Positions 17,630 through 28,015 of a DNA stretch of 64,000 nucleotides are shown piece after piece. Under the pieces are notes generated by a model. That model worked only from the letters and a program-made list of their open reading frames with translations. It was not told where the DNA came from and did no database searches. Source of the DNA: Bacillota bacterium. Its GTDB lineage: Bacteria; Bacillota_A; Clostridia; Lachnospirales; Lachnospiraceae. The translations under genes and the position numbers were made by a program. The stretch lies in the NCBI GenBank assembly GCA_023407175.1, contig JAEYMU010000056.1, forward strand, positions 1-64,000, read 5' to 3'. Every line of letters begins with the position of its first letter. Within the stretch, counting starts at the first letter, position 1.

Positions 17630-18969
17630 TTCCCATCCTTTACCGGATATTCTGACAGAAGGCCTGTTTTGATATCCAAATTAATTTCCATCCGATACAG
17701 CTTTGCTCCATGGGGTGGAACTGCGGCTTCAAAAACACTGTCCCCGCTGCTATCCCGGTCCCCGCTCCAAAGCTCCGTAAAGCATAGACCGGTAAAGCTC
17801 TCCAGTTCCAGCTCCTTTGCAGTTGCTGCTACGCTTCTTTCCTCATCGCTTAAATTGAACAGGGCAAGATACCAGGCTTCTTCCTTCGTATCCTTTGAAA
17901 ACCATACCACTTCCGACTTATCTCTTCTGATCTGCCTTGCACCTGCGGAATCCGCCAGCAGCTTCAGTACGCCCTTGTTGGTTATCAGCGTAAGCATCCA
18001 GGGATCAAGCTTTGTCAGCTCAGCTCCGAGCATGAGCGGAGAACGGAAGATGCACCACAGGGTCATCATTGTAATCTGCTCCTCCTTCGTAAAGCCCGTA
18101 TAGCGTTCTTCTCCAAAGCCCTTCCCAACATACCCCAGCGGCAGCATGTCACAGTCCGGGTAGCAGCCTGCGGATACATGCTTTTGCCATAATTCGCACC
18201 GCTCGAACATATTTACTAAAAGCGGCCAGCTATCCCAGAAATCGTCCGTAATCCGCCACATATTAGCATATTTCTCATAATGCCAGGCCTTCTGAATCAG
18301 AGCCGGTCCCGGGGACAGGCTTAATACCATGGGACGGCCGCAGTGCTCAATCGCAGACGCAAGCAGCTCGATTTCCTTCTCACAGGATTTCATATCATGC
18401 CTGCAGATATCATCACACTTGATAAAATCCACTCCCCAGGAAGCATACAATTCAAAAATGGAATTATAGTATTCCTGTGCACCTTCTCTATCGGCCTCCA
18501 AGCCATACATATCCGGATTCCAGAAGCAGATGGAGGACGGGTCGGCCACCTCATCGGCTGTGCGCTGCGTACCCAGCAGCTTACTATGGTTATGTGCCGC
18601 AATTCTTGGAATTCCCCGCATGATGTGTATCCCAAGCTTAAGTCCCAGGCTGTGAATATAATCTGCCAGAGGCTTGAAGCCCTGTCCATTTACCGAGGAG
18701 GGAAAACGATCGGGACAGGGAAAGAGCCTGGCATATTTATCCAGCTCCAGCCGTCCGAAGGGAATATACTGCCAGCGCTCCCTGCGGCTTCCCGTGTCAT
18801 AGGCATACCACTCAATATCAATCACAATATATTCCCAGCCATACTCCTTCAGATTGGCAGCCATATAAGCTGCGTTTGCTCTCACCTGCTCCTCGTTCAC
18901 CGTCGTGTCATAATAATCATAGCTGTTCCAGCCCATGGGCGGTACGGATAAAAATGTGTTCTTATTCAT
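17626..18969 (-). CDS. Glycoside hydrolase family 27 (alpha-galactosidase type)
   Basis: This 447-residue protein begins with the GH27 signature PPMGWNSYD. The nucleophile motif is FIKCDD (Asp186) and the acid/base is expected in RITDDFWDSWP; a C-terminal beta-sandwich follows. GH27 enzymes release terminal alpha-galactose, or in some branches beta-L-arabinopyranose, from plant polysaccharides. No signal peptide is present, so it probably acts in the cytosol on imported oligomers. It heads a GH27-GH3 operon transcribed away from an AraC-type regulator gene. Confidence 0.9.
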   Translation of the reverse strand: MNKNTFLSVPPMGWNSYDYYDTTVNEEQVRANAAYMAANLKEYGWEYIVIDIEWYAYDTGSRRERWQYIPFGRLELDKYARLFPCPDRFPSSVNGQGFKPLADYIHSLGLKLGIHIMRGIPRIAAHNHSKLLGTQRTADEVADPSSICFWNPDMYGLEADREGAQEYYNSIFELYASWGVDFIKCDDICRHDMKSCEKEIELLASAIEHCGRPMVLSLSPGPALIQKAWHYEKYANMWRITDDFWDSWPLLVNMFERCELWQKHVSAGCYPDCDMLPLGYVGKGFGEERYTGFTKEEQITMMTLWCIFRSPLMLGAELTKLDPWMLTLITNKGVLKLLADSAGARQIRRDKSEVVWFSKDTKEEAWYLALFNLSDEERSVAATAKELELESFTGLCFTELWSGDRDSSGDSVFEAAVPPHGAKLYRMEINLDIKTGLLSEYPVKDGK

Positions 18970-19015
18970 AGGTCACCTCAACTCTTCCATATAGTAAATA
19001 TTTGATAAAGCTTAC

Positions 19016-19069
19016 TTGTTATTTCATATATCATATAGTATTATATTTTAAAGGAATTACGAACAGCAA
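19016..19069. promoter_or_regulatory. Divergent overlapping promoters of GH27 and the AraC regulator
   Basis: Minus strand: -35 TTGCTG (19069-19064), 18-base spacer, -10 TATAAT (19045-19040). Plus strand: -35 TTGTTA (19016-19021), 17-base spacer, -10 TATTAT (19039-19044). The two -10 boxes lie over each other, so the two directions probably compete for polymerase. Confidence 0.5.
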
Positions 19070-19103
19070 GTGTACTTATTTGATTGATAGGAGTAATTTT
19101 TTG

Positions 19104-19958
19104 ATGCCTCTGGAATTAGGAAACTATTATTTCTTTAATATTGATGCTATTGCAAAACAAACCCTATGCATCGATGATCTCGGAATTGAGCTTCGCAGAA
19201 AAGAAGACAATTACTATTTTAATAATGCCGCCAGGGATTATCAGGGCTACCTGTTCCAATACACCCTAGAGGGTCACGGGATCTTCGAATGCCAGGGAAC
19301 CCGGTACCAAATACATAAGGGTAAGGCTTTTTTTATCGCCTTTCCCGAGGATAGCCGTTACTATTTTGCACCCGATTCCGACGTAAATTACCACTGGACC
19401 TTCTTTTATCTCCACTTCTCCGGCCCTGTCGCAGAGGCTTTTTTTAACCGGTACAGGGAACTATCCGGTCCGGTGGCGGAGCTGCCCCTGGACAGCGAGC
19501 CGATCGGCCTCTTCTTTGAATTATACGAGGTCTTAAGGAGGCAAGGGCAGCTGGAACGTTATGTTGGCAGTGAATGGCTATACCGTTTTCTTATCTCGCT
19601 TCTTCGCACTATGGAATTTACCCCTGCCGGAAAGCCCAATCCCCATGTTTCTAAAGCTGTAGAATGGATAAAAGAAAATTATACGAAGCAGATCAACCTT
19701 GAGCATATGTGCCAGGAAATCGGTGTGAGCTATCCCCATCTGACAAGACAATTCTGTAAGGAGCAGGGCATCTCTCCGGTCCAATTTATGACGCACTTAC
19801 GTCTGGAACGGGCTATGCAGCTTTTACTTGGTACGGAGCTTCCCATTGAAAAAATCGCACAGGAATGTGGCTTTTCCTGTGCAAATTATTTCACTAAGGT
19901 ATATAAAAAAGTACTTCATATTACACCCGGAGAATGCCGCAGGCAGCGTAAGCACTGA
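19104..19958 (+). CDS. AraC family transcriptional regulator
   Basis: The 284-residue product has an N-terminal cupin-like sugar-sensing domain (about 20-150) and a C-terminal AraC double helix-turn-helix (about 185-280; INLEHMCQEIGVSYPHLTRQ and IEKIAQECGFSCANYFTKVY). I chose the ATG at 19104, with AGGAG 10 bases upstream, because the upstream extension is low-complexity and falls in the promoter region. It lies between the divergent GH27-GH3 operon and the convergent GH43-GH29 operon, and is the natural candidate to activate both in response to a glycan-derived sugar. Confidence 0.88.
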   Translation: MPLELGNYYFFNIDAIAKQTLCIDDLGIELRRKEDNYYFNNAARDYQGYLFQYTLEGHGIFECQGTRYQIHKGKAFFIAFPEDSRYYFAPDSDVNYHWTFFYLHFSGPVAEAFFNRYRELSGPVAELPLDSEPIGLFFELYEVLRRQGQLERYVGSEWLYRFLISLLRTMEFTPAGKPNPHVSKAVEWIKENYTKQINLEHMCQEIGVSYPHLTRQFCKEQGISPVQFMTHLRLERAMQLLLGTELPIEKIAQECGFSCANYFTKVYKKVLHITPGECRRQRKH

Positions 19959-19974
19959 GATTTTTGTTTTTCCT

Positions 19975-21444
19975 TTATTCGATCCGTATTTTAAAGGCCA
20001 CGGGCTTATCACTGGAAACGGTCGCTGTTTTTATCCGAAGCGCCTCCTCCTCACGGCTCCACTCCGGCTTTTCCTCAAAGCCCAGCACCGATATCTCTTT
20101 GATAATTCCGTGGAAATGGGGCAGTCTTGCCGCATTTTTATCGCCCAAAGCCTTAATGAAGACGAGGCCGTCCTCCGGATATTTCAGCACATAGGCATAG
20201 AGATAGCTGCCCTTTACGGTAAAGCGGATATCTTCCCTCGTAAATTCCTTCGCATTGGAATCCGTAAACTGTCCTTCCTCAATCTGTGTCGGCCCTTCTC
20301 CGGCAATCCGCCACAGCCTGCTGTCATAGATTCCTTCTCCGTTCACAGCCAGCCATGCTCCGATTTCCAGCAAAATCTTCTTATCCTGTTCCGGTATTGT
20401 TCCGTCTGCCCTGGGACCGATATTTAGCAGGAGACAGCCGTTTTTACTGACGATATCCACCAGATCACAGATAATTTCACCGGCCTTCTTATATTGGTTA
20501 TTCTCCGTATAGCACCAGGAATTTGTAGCAACAGCCGTATCAGTCTGCCAGTAATAGGGCTTTTGTCCCGCAAACTGTCCCCGTTCGATATCCACCACCG
20601 CACAGCCGAACATAAACGCATCGTGCTTATAATTAATGACTACCTTCCCTCCCCACTCCGTTGCCCGGTTATAATAATAGGCAGCGAATTTCTTAAGATA
20701 GGGCTTTAAGGCACTATGCTGAATCCACCAGTCAAAATATACAAGCTTTGGATGATACCGGTCCACAAGCTCACAGGTACGTATCAGCCAATCCTCCAGA
20801 AATTCCTCTGACGGCGACGGACTGAACAAATCCTGATGATCCGGCTCCGGCATGGAGGGCCAGTAGAAATCCCCACATATTAACGGTTCCTTGATATCAC
20901 TGTCAAACTCCTTGCCATGTCCCATAAAAAACCAGTGCTCCGCCCGGTGGGAGGAAGTGCCCAATACAATCCCTTCCTTAGCAAGCGATTCCTTCAGCTC
21001 TCCCAGTACATCCTGCTTTGGCCCCATCTCATAGGCATTAAAATGGGAAATATCGCTCTGGTACATCTGAAAGCCGTCATGATGCTCCGCTACCGGAACC
21101 ACATATCTTGCGCCGGCCTCCTTAAAAAGCTTCGCCCATTCCCCTGCATCAAATTTTTCCGCCCGAAACATCGGGATGAAATCCTGATAGCCGAAATCCT
21201 TATGCGGACCATAGGTTTTTATATGATGCTCATATTCCTTGGAACCCTGAATATACATATTTCTCGAATACCACTCATTTTCAAATGCCGGGACGCTGTA
21301 AATACCCCAATGTATAAAAATCCCGAATTTGGCGTTACGATACCAGTCCGGCAGCTCATAGCCGGACAGGGAGTCCCAGTTATCCTGAAAACGTCCCTCC
21401 CTGATTACTCTGTCTATTTCCTTCCTATACGCCTTCTTATCCAT
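19975..21444 (-). CDS. Alpha-L-fucosidase (GH29)
   Basis: The 489-residue product matches GH29. WYRNAKFGIFIHWGIYSVPA near residue 34 is the family start of the barrel; KLVYFDWW carries the nucleophile Asp238; the C-terminal beta-sandwich ends at the stop. There is no signal peptide. Fucosidase together with xylosidase/galactosidase activities fits breakdown of xyloglucan side chains or host-type fucosylated glycans. The gene starts 80 bases after the GH43 gene and is probably co-transcribed with it. Confidence 0.9.
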   Translation of the reverse strand: MDKKAYRKEIDRVIREGRFQDNWDSLSGYELPDWYRNAKFGIFIHWGIYSVPAFENEWYSRNMYIQGSKEYEHHIKTYGPHKDFGYQDFIPMFRAEKFDAGEWAKLFKEAGARYVVPVAEHHDGFQMYQSDISHFNAYEMGPKQDVLGELKESLAKEGIVLGTSSHRAEHWFFMGHGKEFDSDIKEPLICGDFYWPSMPEPDHQDLFSPSPSEEFLEDWLIRTCELVDRYHPKLVYFDWWIQHSALKPYLKKFAAYYYNRATEWGGKVVINYKHDAFMFGCAVVDIERGQFAGQKPYYWQTDTAVATNSWCYTENNQYKKAGEIICDLVDIVSKNGCLLLNIGPRADGTIPEQDKKILLEIGAWLAVNGEGIYDSRLWRIAGEGPTQIEEGQFTDSNAKEFTREDIRFTVKGSYLYAYVLKYPEDGLVFIKALGDKNAARLPHFHGIIKEISVLGFEEKPEWSREEEALRIKTATVSSDKPVAFKIRIE

Positions 21445-21524
21445 GTGATATCATCCTTATTCCTTATTATTTTTACCAGTCAGCCTGAAGTATCTTCTCC
21501 TGCAATTCTATCTACATACTGGAG

Positions 21525-23042
21525 TTATTCAGATACTCTCTGGTACTTACAAGAAAACTCTCTAAAAACCGCCGGTTCCGTACAATCAAAGCCATCCCCC
21601 TGGGCATAGAGTCCTAGCATGACACCGGTAAAGCCTCCGGCTACTTCCGAAGACAGATACCTGGACTGATTTGAACCAAGGGAGTACTCCTTTCCCAAAG
21701 CCTTGGCATAAAACTCATACCATTCACTGGTGGCATGGATGCCCAAGCTTACCGTGAAGGCTTCTTCTCCTGATAAATCATGGCATTCCTGTATATACTT
21801 GATATCTCCGATACAAATTCTTTTGATCAATTGAAAGCCTGTATCATTTTTTCTTACTGCAAGATCATAATGGTGCATCTCATCCATATAGACGGTAATT
21901 CCCGCCTCGCCCTCTGCCACGGAAATCTCACAGGAGATCTCCGCTTCCATATCCTTCTGGCGTATTCCGATAAAGGTAGGGGCTTCTCCCATGTCAAGAG
22001 TTGTCCGGGTTCCCTTAAGCCTTAGTTCCTTCTCCATGAAGCTGTAATTACCGCTGTCCGGTACCCGCAGCATACACCATTCTTTGTTCCAGTCCGTATT
22101 GGCAAAGGTATATTCGGATTTATACTCCTGTACCACTGTTTCCGGAATCCGGTCCGTTTCTACACAGAGGGGCGTAAAACCGTCCTCTCCCGCGCAAAAC
22201 CACCCGTCCCGGTCGAAGGTAACCGGTACCAGATAAACCTCACGTCCCAGATGATGGTGCATATTCCACCGGCCGGTCTGCCGGAAGGCCAGGTGCACCA
22301 TCCACCAGTTTCCGTAAGCATCCTCGATTAAATCGGCATGTCCCACTCCCTGAAGCAAATAACCGCCCTTGTTACGGTTTGTCAGCACCGGGTTATGTGC
22401 ATAGCTCTCAAAGGGTCCATAAGGTGAAGACCCCTTTGCATAGACAACCATATGCCCATATTCCGTGCCTCCCTCGGCAGCCATCAAATAATAAGCTCCG
22501 TTTATTTTATACAAATGGGGGCTCTCCAGATATCTTCCTCCGGTCCCTTGCCAGACAGAGCGGCTCGGACTTAGCTTCCTGCCGGTTTTAATCTCTATCT
22601 CACACTGAGTAATCCCATGGATTCCGTCATCACTCATTCCGTTACTCATAAAATACGCCTTATCCCCTTCAAAATACAGGGAAGGGTCAATTCCATCCTG
22701 CTCCACAAAAACCGGCTCCGACCATTCGCCATGGATGTTGTCAGTCCAGATGTAAAAATTTCCGACCTCAACATTCGTGGTTACCATGTAAAAGCGTCCG
22801 TCATAATAGCGTATCGTCGGAGCGAATATACCGCCGGAAGAGGCTGCTTTCTTTAAATCCACCTGACTGCTGCGGGTGAGGCAATATCCTATCTGATTCC
22901 AATTAACCAAATCCTCACTTTCAAATAACGGAACTCCTGGGAAATACTGAAAAGAGCTGGATACCAAATAATACTTATCGCCTGCCTTACAGATACTCGG
23001 ATCAGGATAAAATCCCCCGATTACCGGATTATAATATTTCAT
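21525..23042 (-). CDS. Glycoside hydrolase family 43 (beta-xylosidase type)
   Basis: The 505-residue product has an N-terminal five-bladed propeller with base Asp14 (GGFYPDPSIC), pKa-modulating Asp119 (GIDPSLY) and acid Glu173 (YLESPHLY). A C-terminal beta-sandwich follows (about 315-500), as in the XynB/GH43_11-like enzymes. It should remove beta-xylose or alpha-arabinose from xylo-oligosaccharides in the cytosol. The start at 23042 has GGAGG five bases upstream; an in-frame ATG 12 codons earlier is less likely. It is first in the GH43-GH29 operon. Confidence 0.9.
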   Translation of the reverse strand: MKYYNPVIGGFYPDPSICKAGDKYYLVSSSFQYFPGVPLFESEDLVNWNQIGYCLTRSSQVDLKKAASSGGIFAPTIRYYDGRFYMVTTNVEVGNFYIWTDNIHGEWSEPVFVEQDGIDPSLYFEGDKAYFMSNGMSDDGIHGITQCEIEIKTGRKLSPSRSVWQGTGGRYLESPHLYKINGAYYLMAAEGGTEYGHMVVYAKGSSPYGPFESYAHNPVLTNRNKGGYLLQGVGHADLIEDAYGNWWMVHLAFRQTGRWNMHHHLGREVYLVPVTFDRDGWFCAGEDGFTPLCVETDRIPETVVQEYKSEYTFANTDWNKEWCMLRVPDSGNYSFMEKELRLKGTRTTLDMGEAPTFIGIRQKDMEAEISCEISVAEGEAGITVYMDEMHHYDLAVRKNDTGFQLIKRICIGDIKYIQECHDLSGEEAFTVSLGIHATSEWYEFYAKALGKEYSLGSNQSRYLSSEVAGGFTGVMLGLYAQGDGFDCTEPAVFREFSCKYQRVSE

Positions 23043-23413
23043 AGTTACCTCCAAAGGAATATTTTCATTGTCATGCATAGCTACATATTACTACACAGAC
23101 ACATAAGTTCAATGTTTTATCTGATACATATTGATCTATTATAATATTTTTTTCCAGCATATATTCGAAGTCCATATGTAAATTTACCGAATTAAGATAT
23201 ACACCGGATAAAGTCCTTGCTACCTAAAACATTCGGTATAACCTAACATAATTTCCCTGGTCTTTTTATCCTTTTCTAGACTATTTCAACAAAAGTGACA
23301 AAATAGTCCTTGTCTTTTCGAACAAAATCTGCTTTTTCATTCTGTCATTTTTTTTGGTATTATAGTATAATTTAACCTGTATTATATCTTAAACTTTTTG
23401 GGAGTGTGAACTT
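23043..23413. other. Divergent intergenic region before GH43 and chemoreceptor genes
   Basis: For GH43, minus-strand boxes TTGAAC (23112-23107) and TAATAT (23090-23085) are 16 bases apart. For the chemoreceptor, CTGTCA (23342-23347) and TATAAT (23366-23371) are 18 bases apart. An inverted repeat GACTATTT/AAATAGTC (23279-23286 and 23301-23308) lies between them and could be an operator or short hairpin. No gene is seen. Confidence 0.45.
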
Positions 23414-25447
23414 ATGATTAAGAAAAAACACGGCGGCCTTTTCAGGCACAGCCACATTCGAACCAAGCTCCTGCTGGTAATCATTCCGCTGGTATGCCTT
23501 ACCATCGCAGCAGTAAAATTCTATGATTATTCCTTAAGATTACCGGAGCTTGAAAAATCTGTAGAAAAGGAGATGTTAAGCACCGCCGAGCTAACGGCTA
23601 CCAGACTGCAGGTAGAGATATCCAAAGCTGTATCTGCCATAGAAACCGCTGCCTACAATACGGCTTTTTTATCCGATAATAAGGATGAGATCATGCAGGA
23701 GCTGCAAAGCATCAAAAACCAAAATCCTCTGTATGCCACTGTTTTTTTAAGTGATGCCTCCTTAAACCGCATGAATGAAGAAGGCGATATTACCTCCCTC
23801 GCCTCAAGAGAATATATGCAGGAGGTCCAAGAGACAAAGGAAACCGTTATATCGGGGGAAATTCTTATCTCCCAGGCTACAAATAAGCCGGCCATTATGG
23901 TTGCCACTCCCATAAAAATATCCGGGGCACCGGAAAGCTACCTGGGAATTTCCATTGGTACTGATGCCCTCCAAAAAATTGTTGCCGAAGCACAGGTAAG
24001 CAGCAGTAATTATTGCTTTGCCTTCGACGGCAAGGACGGACTGGTGTTTGCCCATCCGTCGGAAAAATATGTGGGCTCACTTAAGCTGCTTTCCCCCGAT
24101 GACGCCGATAAGGAGCTGGTTGCGCCGGAACTGACGCAAATGGCACAGGATGCTGTGTCAGGCCATTCCGGCACACAAATTTATAATTTTAACGGTATCA
24201 AGATCGTTGCTGCCTATGCCAATATTCCGGGAACCTCCTTTGGTGTGGCAAGCCGCATGAATTTTGACGATGCGATGGAATCCATTCGCAAGGAACAGCT
24301 ATCTGCTATTGTTATTTCATTAATTGCAGCTCTTATCAGTACTGTCGCCGCAATTGGTCTTTCCATGCTTATTGCAAATCCGATTAAAAAAATTGCTCGT
24401 CAGGCAAACACTATTGCCTCCGGAGATTTTACAGCAGCAATTGCAATTGATACCTCGGGCAAGGATGAGATCAGTCAGCTGGAGCGTGCCTTTAAAGACA
24501 TGGCCGTCATGCTCAAGGACACCATGGAGCAAATCGGACAGGCTACAGAGCAGCTTGCCTCCTCCAGTGAGGTACTCGAGGTTAGTACGGAGCAATCCGC
24601 GCAGGGCTCCAACCAGGTGGCCGAAACTGTTGCTGAGGTTGCTGAGGGTGCTGCGCAGCAGGTACAGGCCGTCGATCAGACTGCAAACATTGTTACTGAA
24701 ATAGGGAAAGAAATTGAAGAGATAGAAAGCCGTTCCTATGAGGTAGCTCTCCTGTCCGGTAAAGCAACTGCTACTACTCTGGACGGTGAAAAGGCCATCA
24801 AGCGCGCGATCAACTCCATCACGAATATCAACTCCATCGTTCAGGGAACAGCACAGGCCATCCGCAGCCTAAGCAGCTCCTCCGAGCAGATCAGCCAGAT
24901 TGTTACAACAATTACGGGTATCTCCTCTCAGACAAATCTTCTGGCATTGAATGCCTCCATTGAAGCTGCCCGTGCCGGAGAACAGGGCCGGGGCTTTACG
25001 ATTGTAGCAGAACAGGTCAGAAAGCTTGCCGAGCAGTCAAAGGAAGCCGCCAGCAGCATCGCGGTAATTATCGAAGGTGTTCAGACACAGACAAAATATG
25101 CAATTGAAAAAATGGAAAACAGTGCCCAGGAGGTTTCCTACGGAAAGGATGTTGTTGTTGAGGCAGGAGAAGCCTTTGAGAGCATCCAGCAGCAAATTGA
25201 CAATGTAGATCAGGCGGTGCAGGGGATTACCCAGAATGTAAAGCATCTGTCGGAGTCCAGCTCCAACGTCATTGCCTCTGTTGATAAAATCCGGGGAATT
25301 TCTCAGGAAACTGCGGCGGGAAGTCAGACCATATCGGCTGCCACCCAGGAACAGTCCGCCGTTATGGAGGAGGTAGCCGCCTCCGCCGAAACACTGGCAA
25401 AGCTGTCCGGACAACTGGAGGAAACCTTAAAGCAGTATAAATTCTAG
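23414..25447 (+). CDS. Methyl-accepting chemotaxis protein with Cache sensor
   Basis: This 677-residue receptor has a first membrane helix (about 18-34), a large extracellular dCache-like sensor (about 40-290), a second helix (about 297-318), a HAMP domain (about 320-372) and a cytoplasmic signalling domain with the conserved tip ([20 protein letters not shown]). It relays ligand binding to CheA/CheW and flagellar motors, so the organism is probably motile. The ligand is unknown; the position next to glycan genes hints at a sugar or plant-derived compound. It is transcribed alone and ends at a clear terminator. Confidence 0.92.
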   Translation: MIKKKHGGLFRHSHIRTKLLLVIIPLVCLTIAAVKFYDYSLRLPELEKSVEKEMLSTAELTATRLQVEISKAVSAIETAAYNTAFLSDNKDEIMQELQSIKNQNPLYATVFLSDASLNRMNEEGDITSLASREYMQEVQETKETVISGEILISQATNKPAIMVATPIKISGAPESYLGISIGTDALQKIVAEAQVSSSNYCFAFDGKDGLVFAHPSEKYVGSLKLLSPDDADKELVAPELTQMAQDAVSGHSGTQIYNFNGIKIVAAYANIPGTSFGVASRMNFDDAMESIRKEQLSAIVISLIAALISTVAAIGLSMLIANPIKKIARQANTIASGDFTAAIAIDTSGKDEISQLERAFKDMAVMLKDTMEQIGQATEQLASSSEVLEVSTEQSAQGSNQVAETVAEVAEGAAQQVQAVDQTANIVTEIGKEIEEIESRSYEVALLSGKATATTLDGEKAIKRAINSITNINSIVQGTAQAIRSLSSSSEQISQIVTTITGISSQTNLLALNASIEAARAGEQGRGFTIVAEQVRKLAEQSKEAASSIAVIIEGVQTQTKYAIEKMENSAQEVSYGKDVVVEAGEAFESIQQQIDNVDQAVQGITQNVKHLSESSSNVIASVDKIRGISQETAAGSQTISAATQEQSAVMEEVAASAETLAKLSGQLEETLKQYKF

Positions 25448-25498
25448 CCTTCCTAAAATTCTGTTCAAAAAATCAGGAATCGCTGCAAAATAAAGCTT

Positions 25499-25556
25499 CC
25501 GGGAATATAGCCAGCCGCAATGTACCATATACGGCAAGCCATATTCCCGGTTTTTT
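25499..25556 (+). terminator. Terminator of the chemoreceptor gene
   Basis: Arms CCGGGAATAT (25499-25508) and ATATTCCCGG (25541-25550) are followed by six T. The large loop holds a smaller GCCG/CGGC stem. Confidence 0.8.
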
Positions 25557-25598
25557 ATTCTGCAGTAGTCCCTGCTTTAGCTGTATGTTGTATATTTT

Positions 25599-27842
25599 CT
25601 ACAGCTTTCTCAGCAAGCCGATTCCAAGTCTCGACAGGTAGGAATTATCCAGGTTATCGGTTCTTATGTATTTTCCCATCAGGGCAAATATCTGATATCC
25701 CTCAGGTGCTTTACAAACAAAATCCTCCTTTTTTACAAAGCATTTTTCATTTCCAAAGCTGTTTGTTATTCCATTTTTTGTTTTTATAATAAGCTTTCCT
25801 ATGGTATCAGAAGCCCCGCTTTGTTCATAGGTTCCGATGGAGCCACTGATTTCAGTGATATAATCACCCTTAAGGATATCCATTTTATATTCGTTGCCGC
25901 CCGGACCTCCATGAACGGGAGAACTATATTTATCGTCATAAACCAACTGGATGCTGTCTACAATATATCCTGCATGAATTTTTACTGCGCTAATTCTGTT
26001 CTTACCGCTGGCCAGGGTGTAGTCATTGAAAATACTCGCCGTATAGAGAGAAGAAGATAAATGAAATAATCCTGCCATAACCTTCTTTCTTAAATTAACA
26101 TCTGCGTAAAAGGGAAAGCCATCATGTGCCCACTGTTTATCTAAGGTTGGATTTTCTTCACCCAGTCCTTTGGCATCCAGGCTGTGCATAAAGGAGATAA
26201 TACGAGGATCCAGTTCAAGCTCTGCCTGCACATCCTTCAAATCCACTTCCATAATATAATGCTTTCTATCCTTTATAACCACATTAATCTTTTGCTCATA
26301 GATCGGTTTATTCGTATACTGGTCCTTGATCCAGATATATTTTGGCTTCCAGTCATCCGAAATATGAATATAATCCTTGCGTAGACGAAAGGCACGGATA
26401 TCGCTTAACCGTACATTCCTGGGAAGCTCTATACTATAGCTGTCCGTGTCTCCCGCCTCAAAGTCGTTATTGCCCGGCTTGTCAAATAATTGTTCATATT
26501 CCTTGCCATCCTTCATCAATACGGCAAAGTAAACATTATCATCCGTCCCGGAATACAGATCCTTACTGGTCTCTATTCTTACGGAAAGCTTACGTACCGA
26601 ACCGACGCAGGTCCTGTTCCCGAAGGGCGCACCGGCCGTATTGCTTAAGGAAGCCAGCTTATTCAAATTTGTCGGCCCAAGCAAACATAGCTTGGCCATA
26701 TTAAGGCTATGATAAAAGGCCTGAAAGCTCTGATTCATTGTATCTCTTGATTTTCCATAATTACCAAAGTCTCTGTCCAACTGATCCGTAATATTTTTTT
26801 CCGGATACAGGATTCCGTTATTCAGATATAGCTTCGGGTTCTTGAACATCTGTTCCAATTCCCGCAGCGCTTCTTCAATATCCCTTACCTTGATTCCAGT
26901 AGCAGCATAAACAAGCTGTATGGCAATATCAGTAACCGTTTTCAGCAGCAGCTCTTTTACCGGCTTCAAAAGATTCAGAGCATCTATAATTTCTGCCATT
27001 GTCTTTATGATATCCATCAGAGCAGTAGGCAGAAAGGTCATTTTTAGAAAATAATTGGAAAACCAACTCTTAATATCCGCCTTTGCTTTTGATAATCCGC
27101 CTTCGCTCATGGTATCCGCAGCAACCTTGTTCCAGGTATTAATCCACTCTGTAATTCCATTTGTAATATCTTTATCCCATGAATTATAGTAATTAAAGAT
27201 GTCCAGCATACCAATGGTATTATCCTGCGATTTTTTATGGACATCAATCGAAAGCTCTCCCATATATCCTAATAGGTTGCTTTTGCTTTTCGGATAACGC
27301 TTCAGGCAATCGCTGTCTGAAAAGCATTCCTTTAAAAAGGAGGTCGGTATTTCTACACGGAGGCATTCCTTTGCCGGCACTCTTTGATCCATATAGGTTT
27401 CGACCAGAATATGGCGTATAATAATCTTCGCCTTCTCAGGCTTTGACAAAATCTCATCAACTGAGGGAAACCATCCCCCTGCCCAGCCGTTCACATAATC
27501 ATGACCATATAAATCTGCCGCATAATGAGTCATGACTCCGGCAAAAAAGGCTACAATCTTAGGCCGCCTTTCATCAGCCGCTGACAGCCTTGTAACCTGT
27601 TCAAACATATACTCCAGCCATTCCCCTGAATTCTCCGGATGAATAATTGTTTGCCCTACGATCATATCCGGATAAAAATCGGGTCCGATTGCTCCTGCTC
27701 TGAAATAGTCAGCGTTATTAAGAATTGCCTGCTTGATCTCCCCCGGAATCTGATATTTCCCAAAGCCCTCCAGCTCCAGTGATCCTCTTTCCATGTCCTC
27801 CATAATTAAATTTGCCAGATAAATGTGGGTTTTACTCTTCAT
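25599..27842 (-). CDS. Zinc-dependent phospholipase C-like protein with PLAT and jacalin-like domains
   Basis: This 747-residue protein seems to have three parts. Residues about 1-160 resemble zinc phospholipase C/S1-P1 nuclease: His6, Asp55, His106, Asp110, His114 and the HxxxE pair His144/Glu148 reproduce the zinc-ligand order. After a helical region, about 414-527 look like a PLAT/LH2 domain (GTDDNVYFAV ... NDFEAGDTDSYSI), the domain that attaches clostridial alpha-toxin to membranes. About 614-747 look like a jacalin-type lectin (GGPGGNEYKMDILKGDYITE). Neither a signal peptide nor a membrane segment is seen, which is odd for a lipase-lectin. I start it at 27842 because GGGAGG precedes that ATG. 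It could be a lysis-released or non-classically exported effector. Confidence 0.75.
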   Translation of the reverse strand: MKSKTHIYLANLIMEDMERGSLELEGFGKYQIPGEIKQAILNNADYFRAGAIGPDFYPDMIVGQTIIHPENSGEWLEYMFEQVTRLSAADERRPKIVAFFAGVMTHYAADLYGHDYVNGWAGGWFPSVDEILSKPEKAKIIIRHILVETYMDQRVPAKECLRVEIPTSFLKECFSDSDCLKRYPKSKSNLLGYMGELSIDVHKKSQDNTIGMLDIFNYYNSWDKDITNGITEWINTWNKVAADTMSEGGLSKAKADIKSWFSNYFLKMTFLPTALMDIIKTMAEIIDALNLLKPVKELLLKTVTDIAIQLVYAATGIKVRDIEEALRELEQMFKNPKLYLNNGILYPEKNITDQLDRDFGNYGKSRDTMNQSFQAFYHSLNMAKLCLLGPTNLNKLASLSNTAGAPFGNRTCVGSVRKLSVRIETSKDLYSGTDDNVYFAVLMKDGKEYEQLFDKPGNNDFEAGDTDSYSIELPRNVRLSDIRAFRLRKDYIHISDDWKPKYIWIKDQYTNKPIYEQKINVVIKDRKHYIMEVDLKDVQAELELDPRIISFMHSLDAKGLGEENPTLDKQWAHDGFPFYADVNLRKKVMAGLFHLSSSLYTASIFNDYTLASGKNRISAVKIHAGYIVDSIQLVYDDKYSSPVHGGPGGNEYKMDILKGDYITEISGSIGTYEQSGASDTIGKLIIKTKNGITNSFGNEKCFVKKEDFVCKAPEGYQIFALMGKYIRTDNLDNSYLSRLGIGLLRKL

Positions 27843-27943
27843 ATATTTCCTCCCTATGTCTTTTTCATTTATTATAGAATAAAACAACATTATTTGGTTA
27901 ATTATAACAATTTTGTTATTGTGATTTTTCGAGTCAAAGATAA

Positions 27944-27980
27944 AAGCAGCACCTTCCGGACAAAAGGGAAGGTGCTGCTT
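27944..27980 (-). terminator. Terminator of the surface-protein operon
   Basis: A 14-bp perfect stem (AAGCAGCACCTTCC / GGAAGGTGCTGCTT) is followed on the minus strand by TTTTATCTTT. It lies 36 bases after the stop codon of the 1563-residue protein gene and ends that transcript before the phospholipase-like gene. Confidence 0.8.
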
Positions 27981-28015
27981 CTTATTTCTCATATTACCTG
28001 ATTGCAGGGGCCGGT

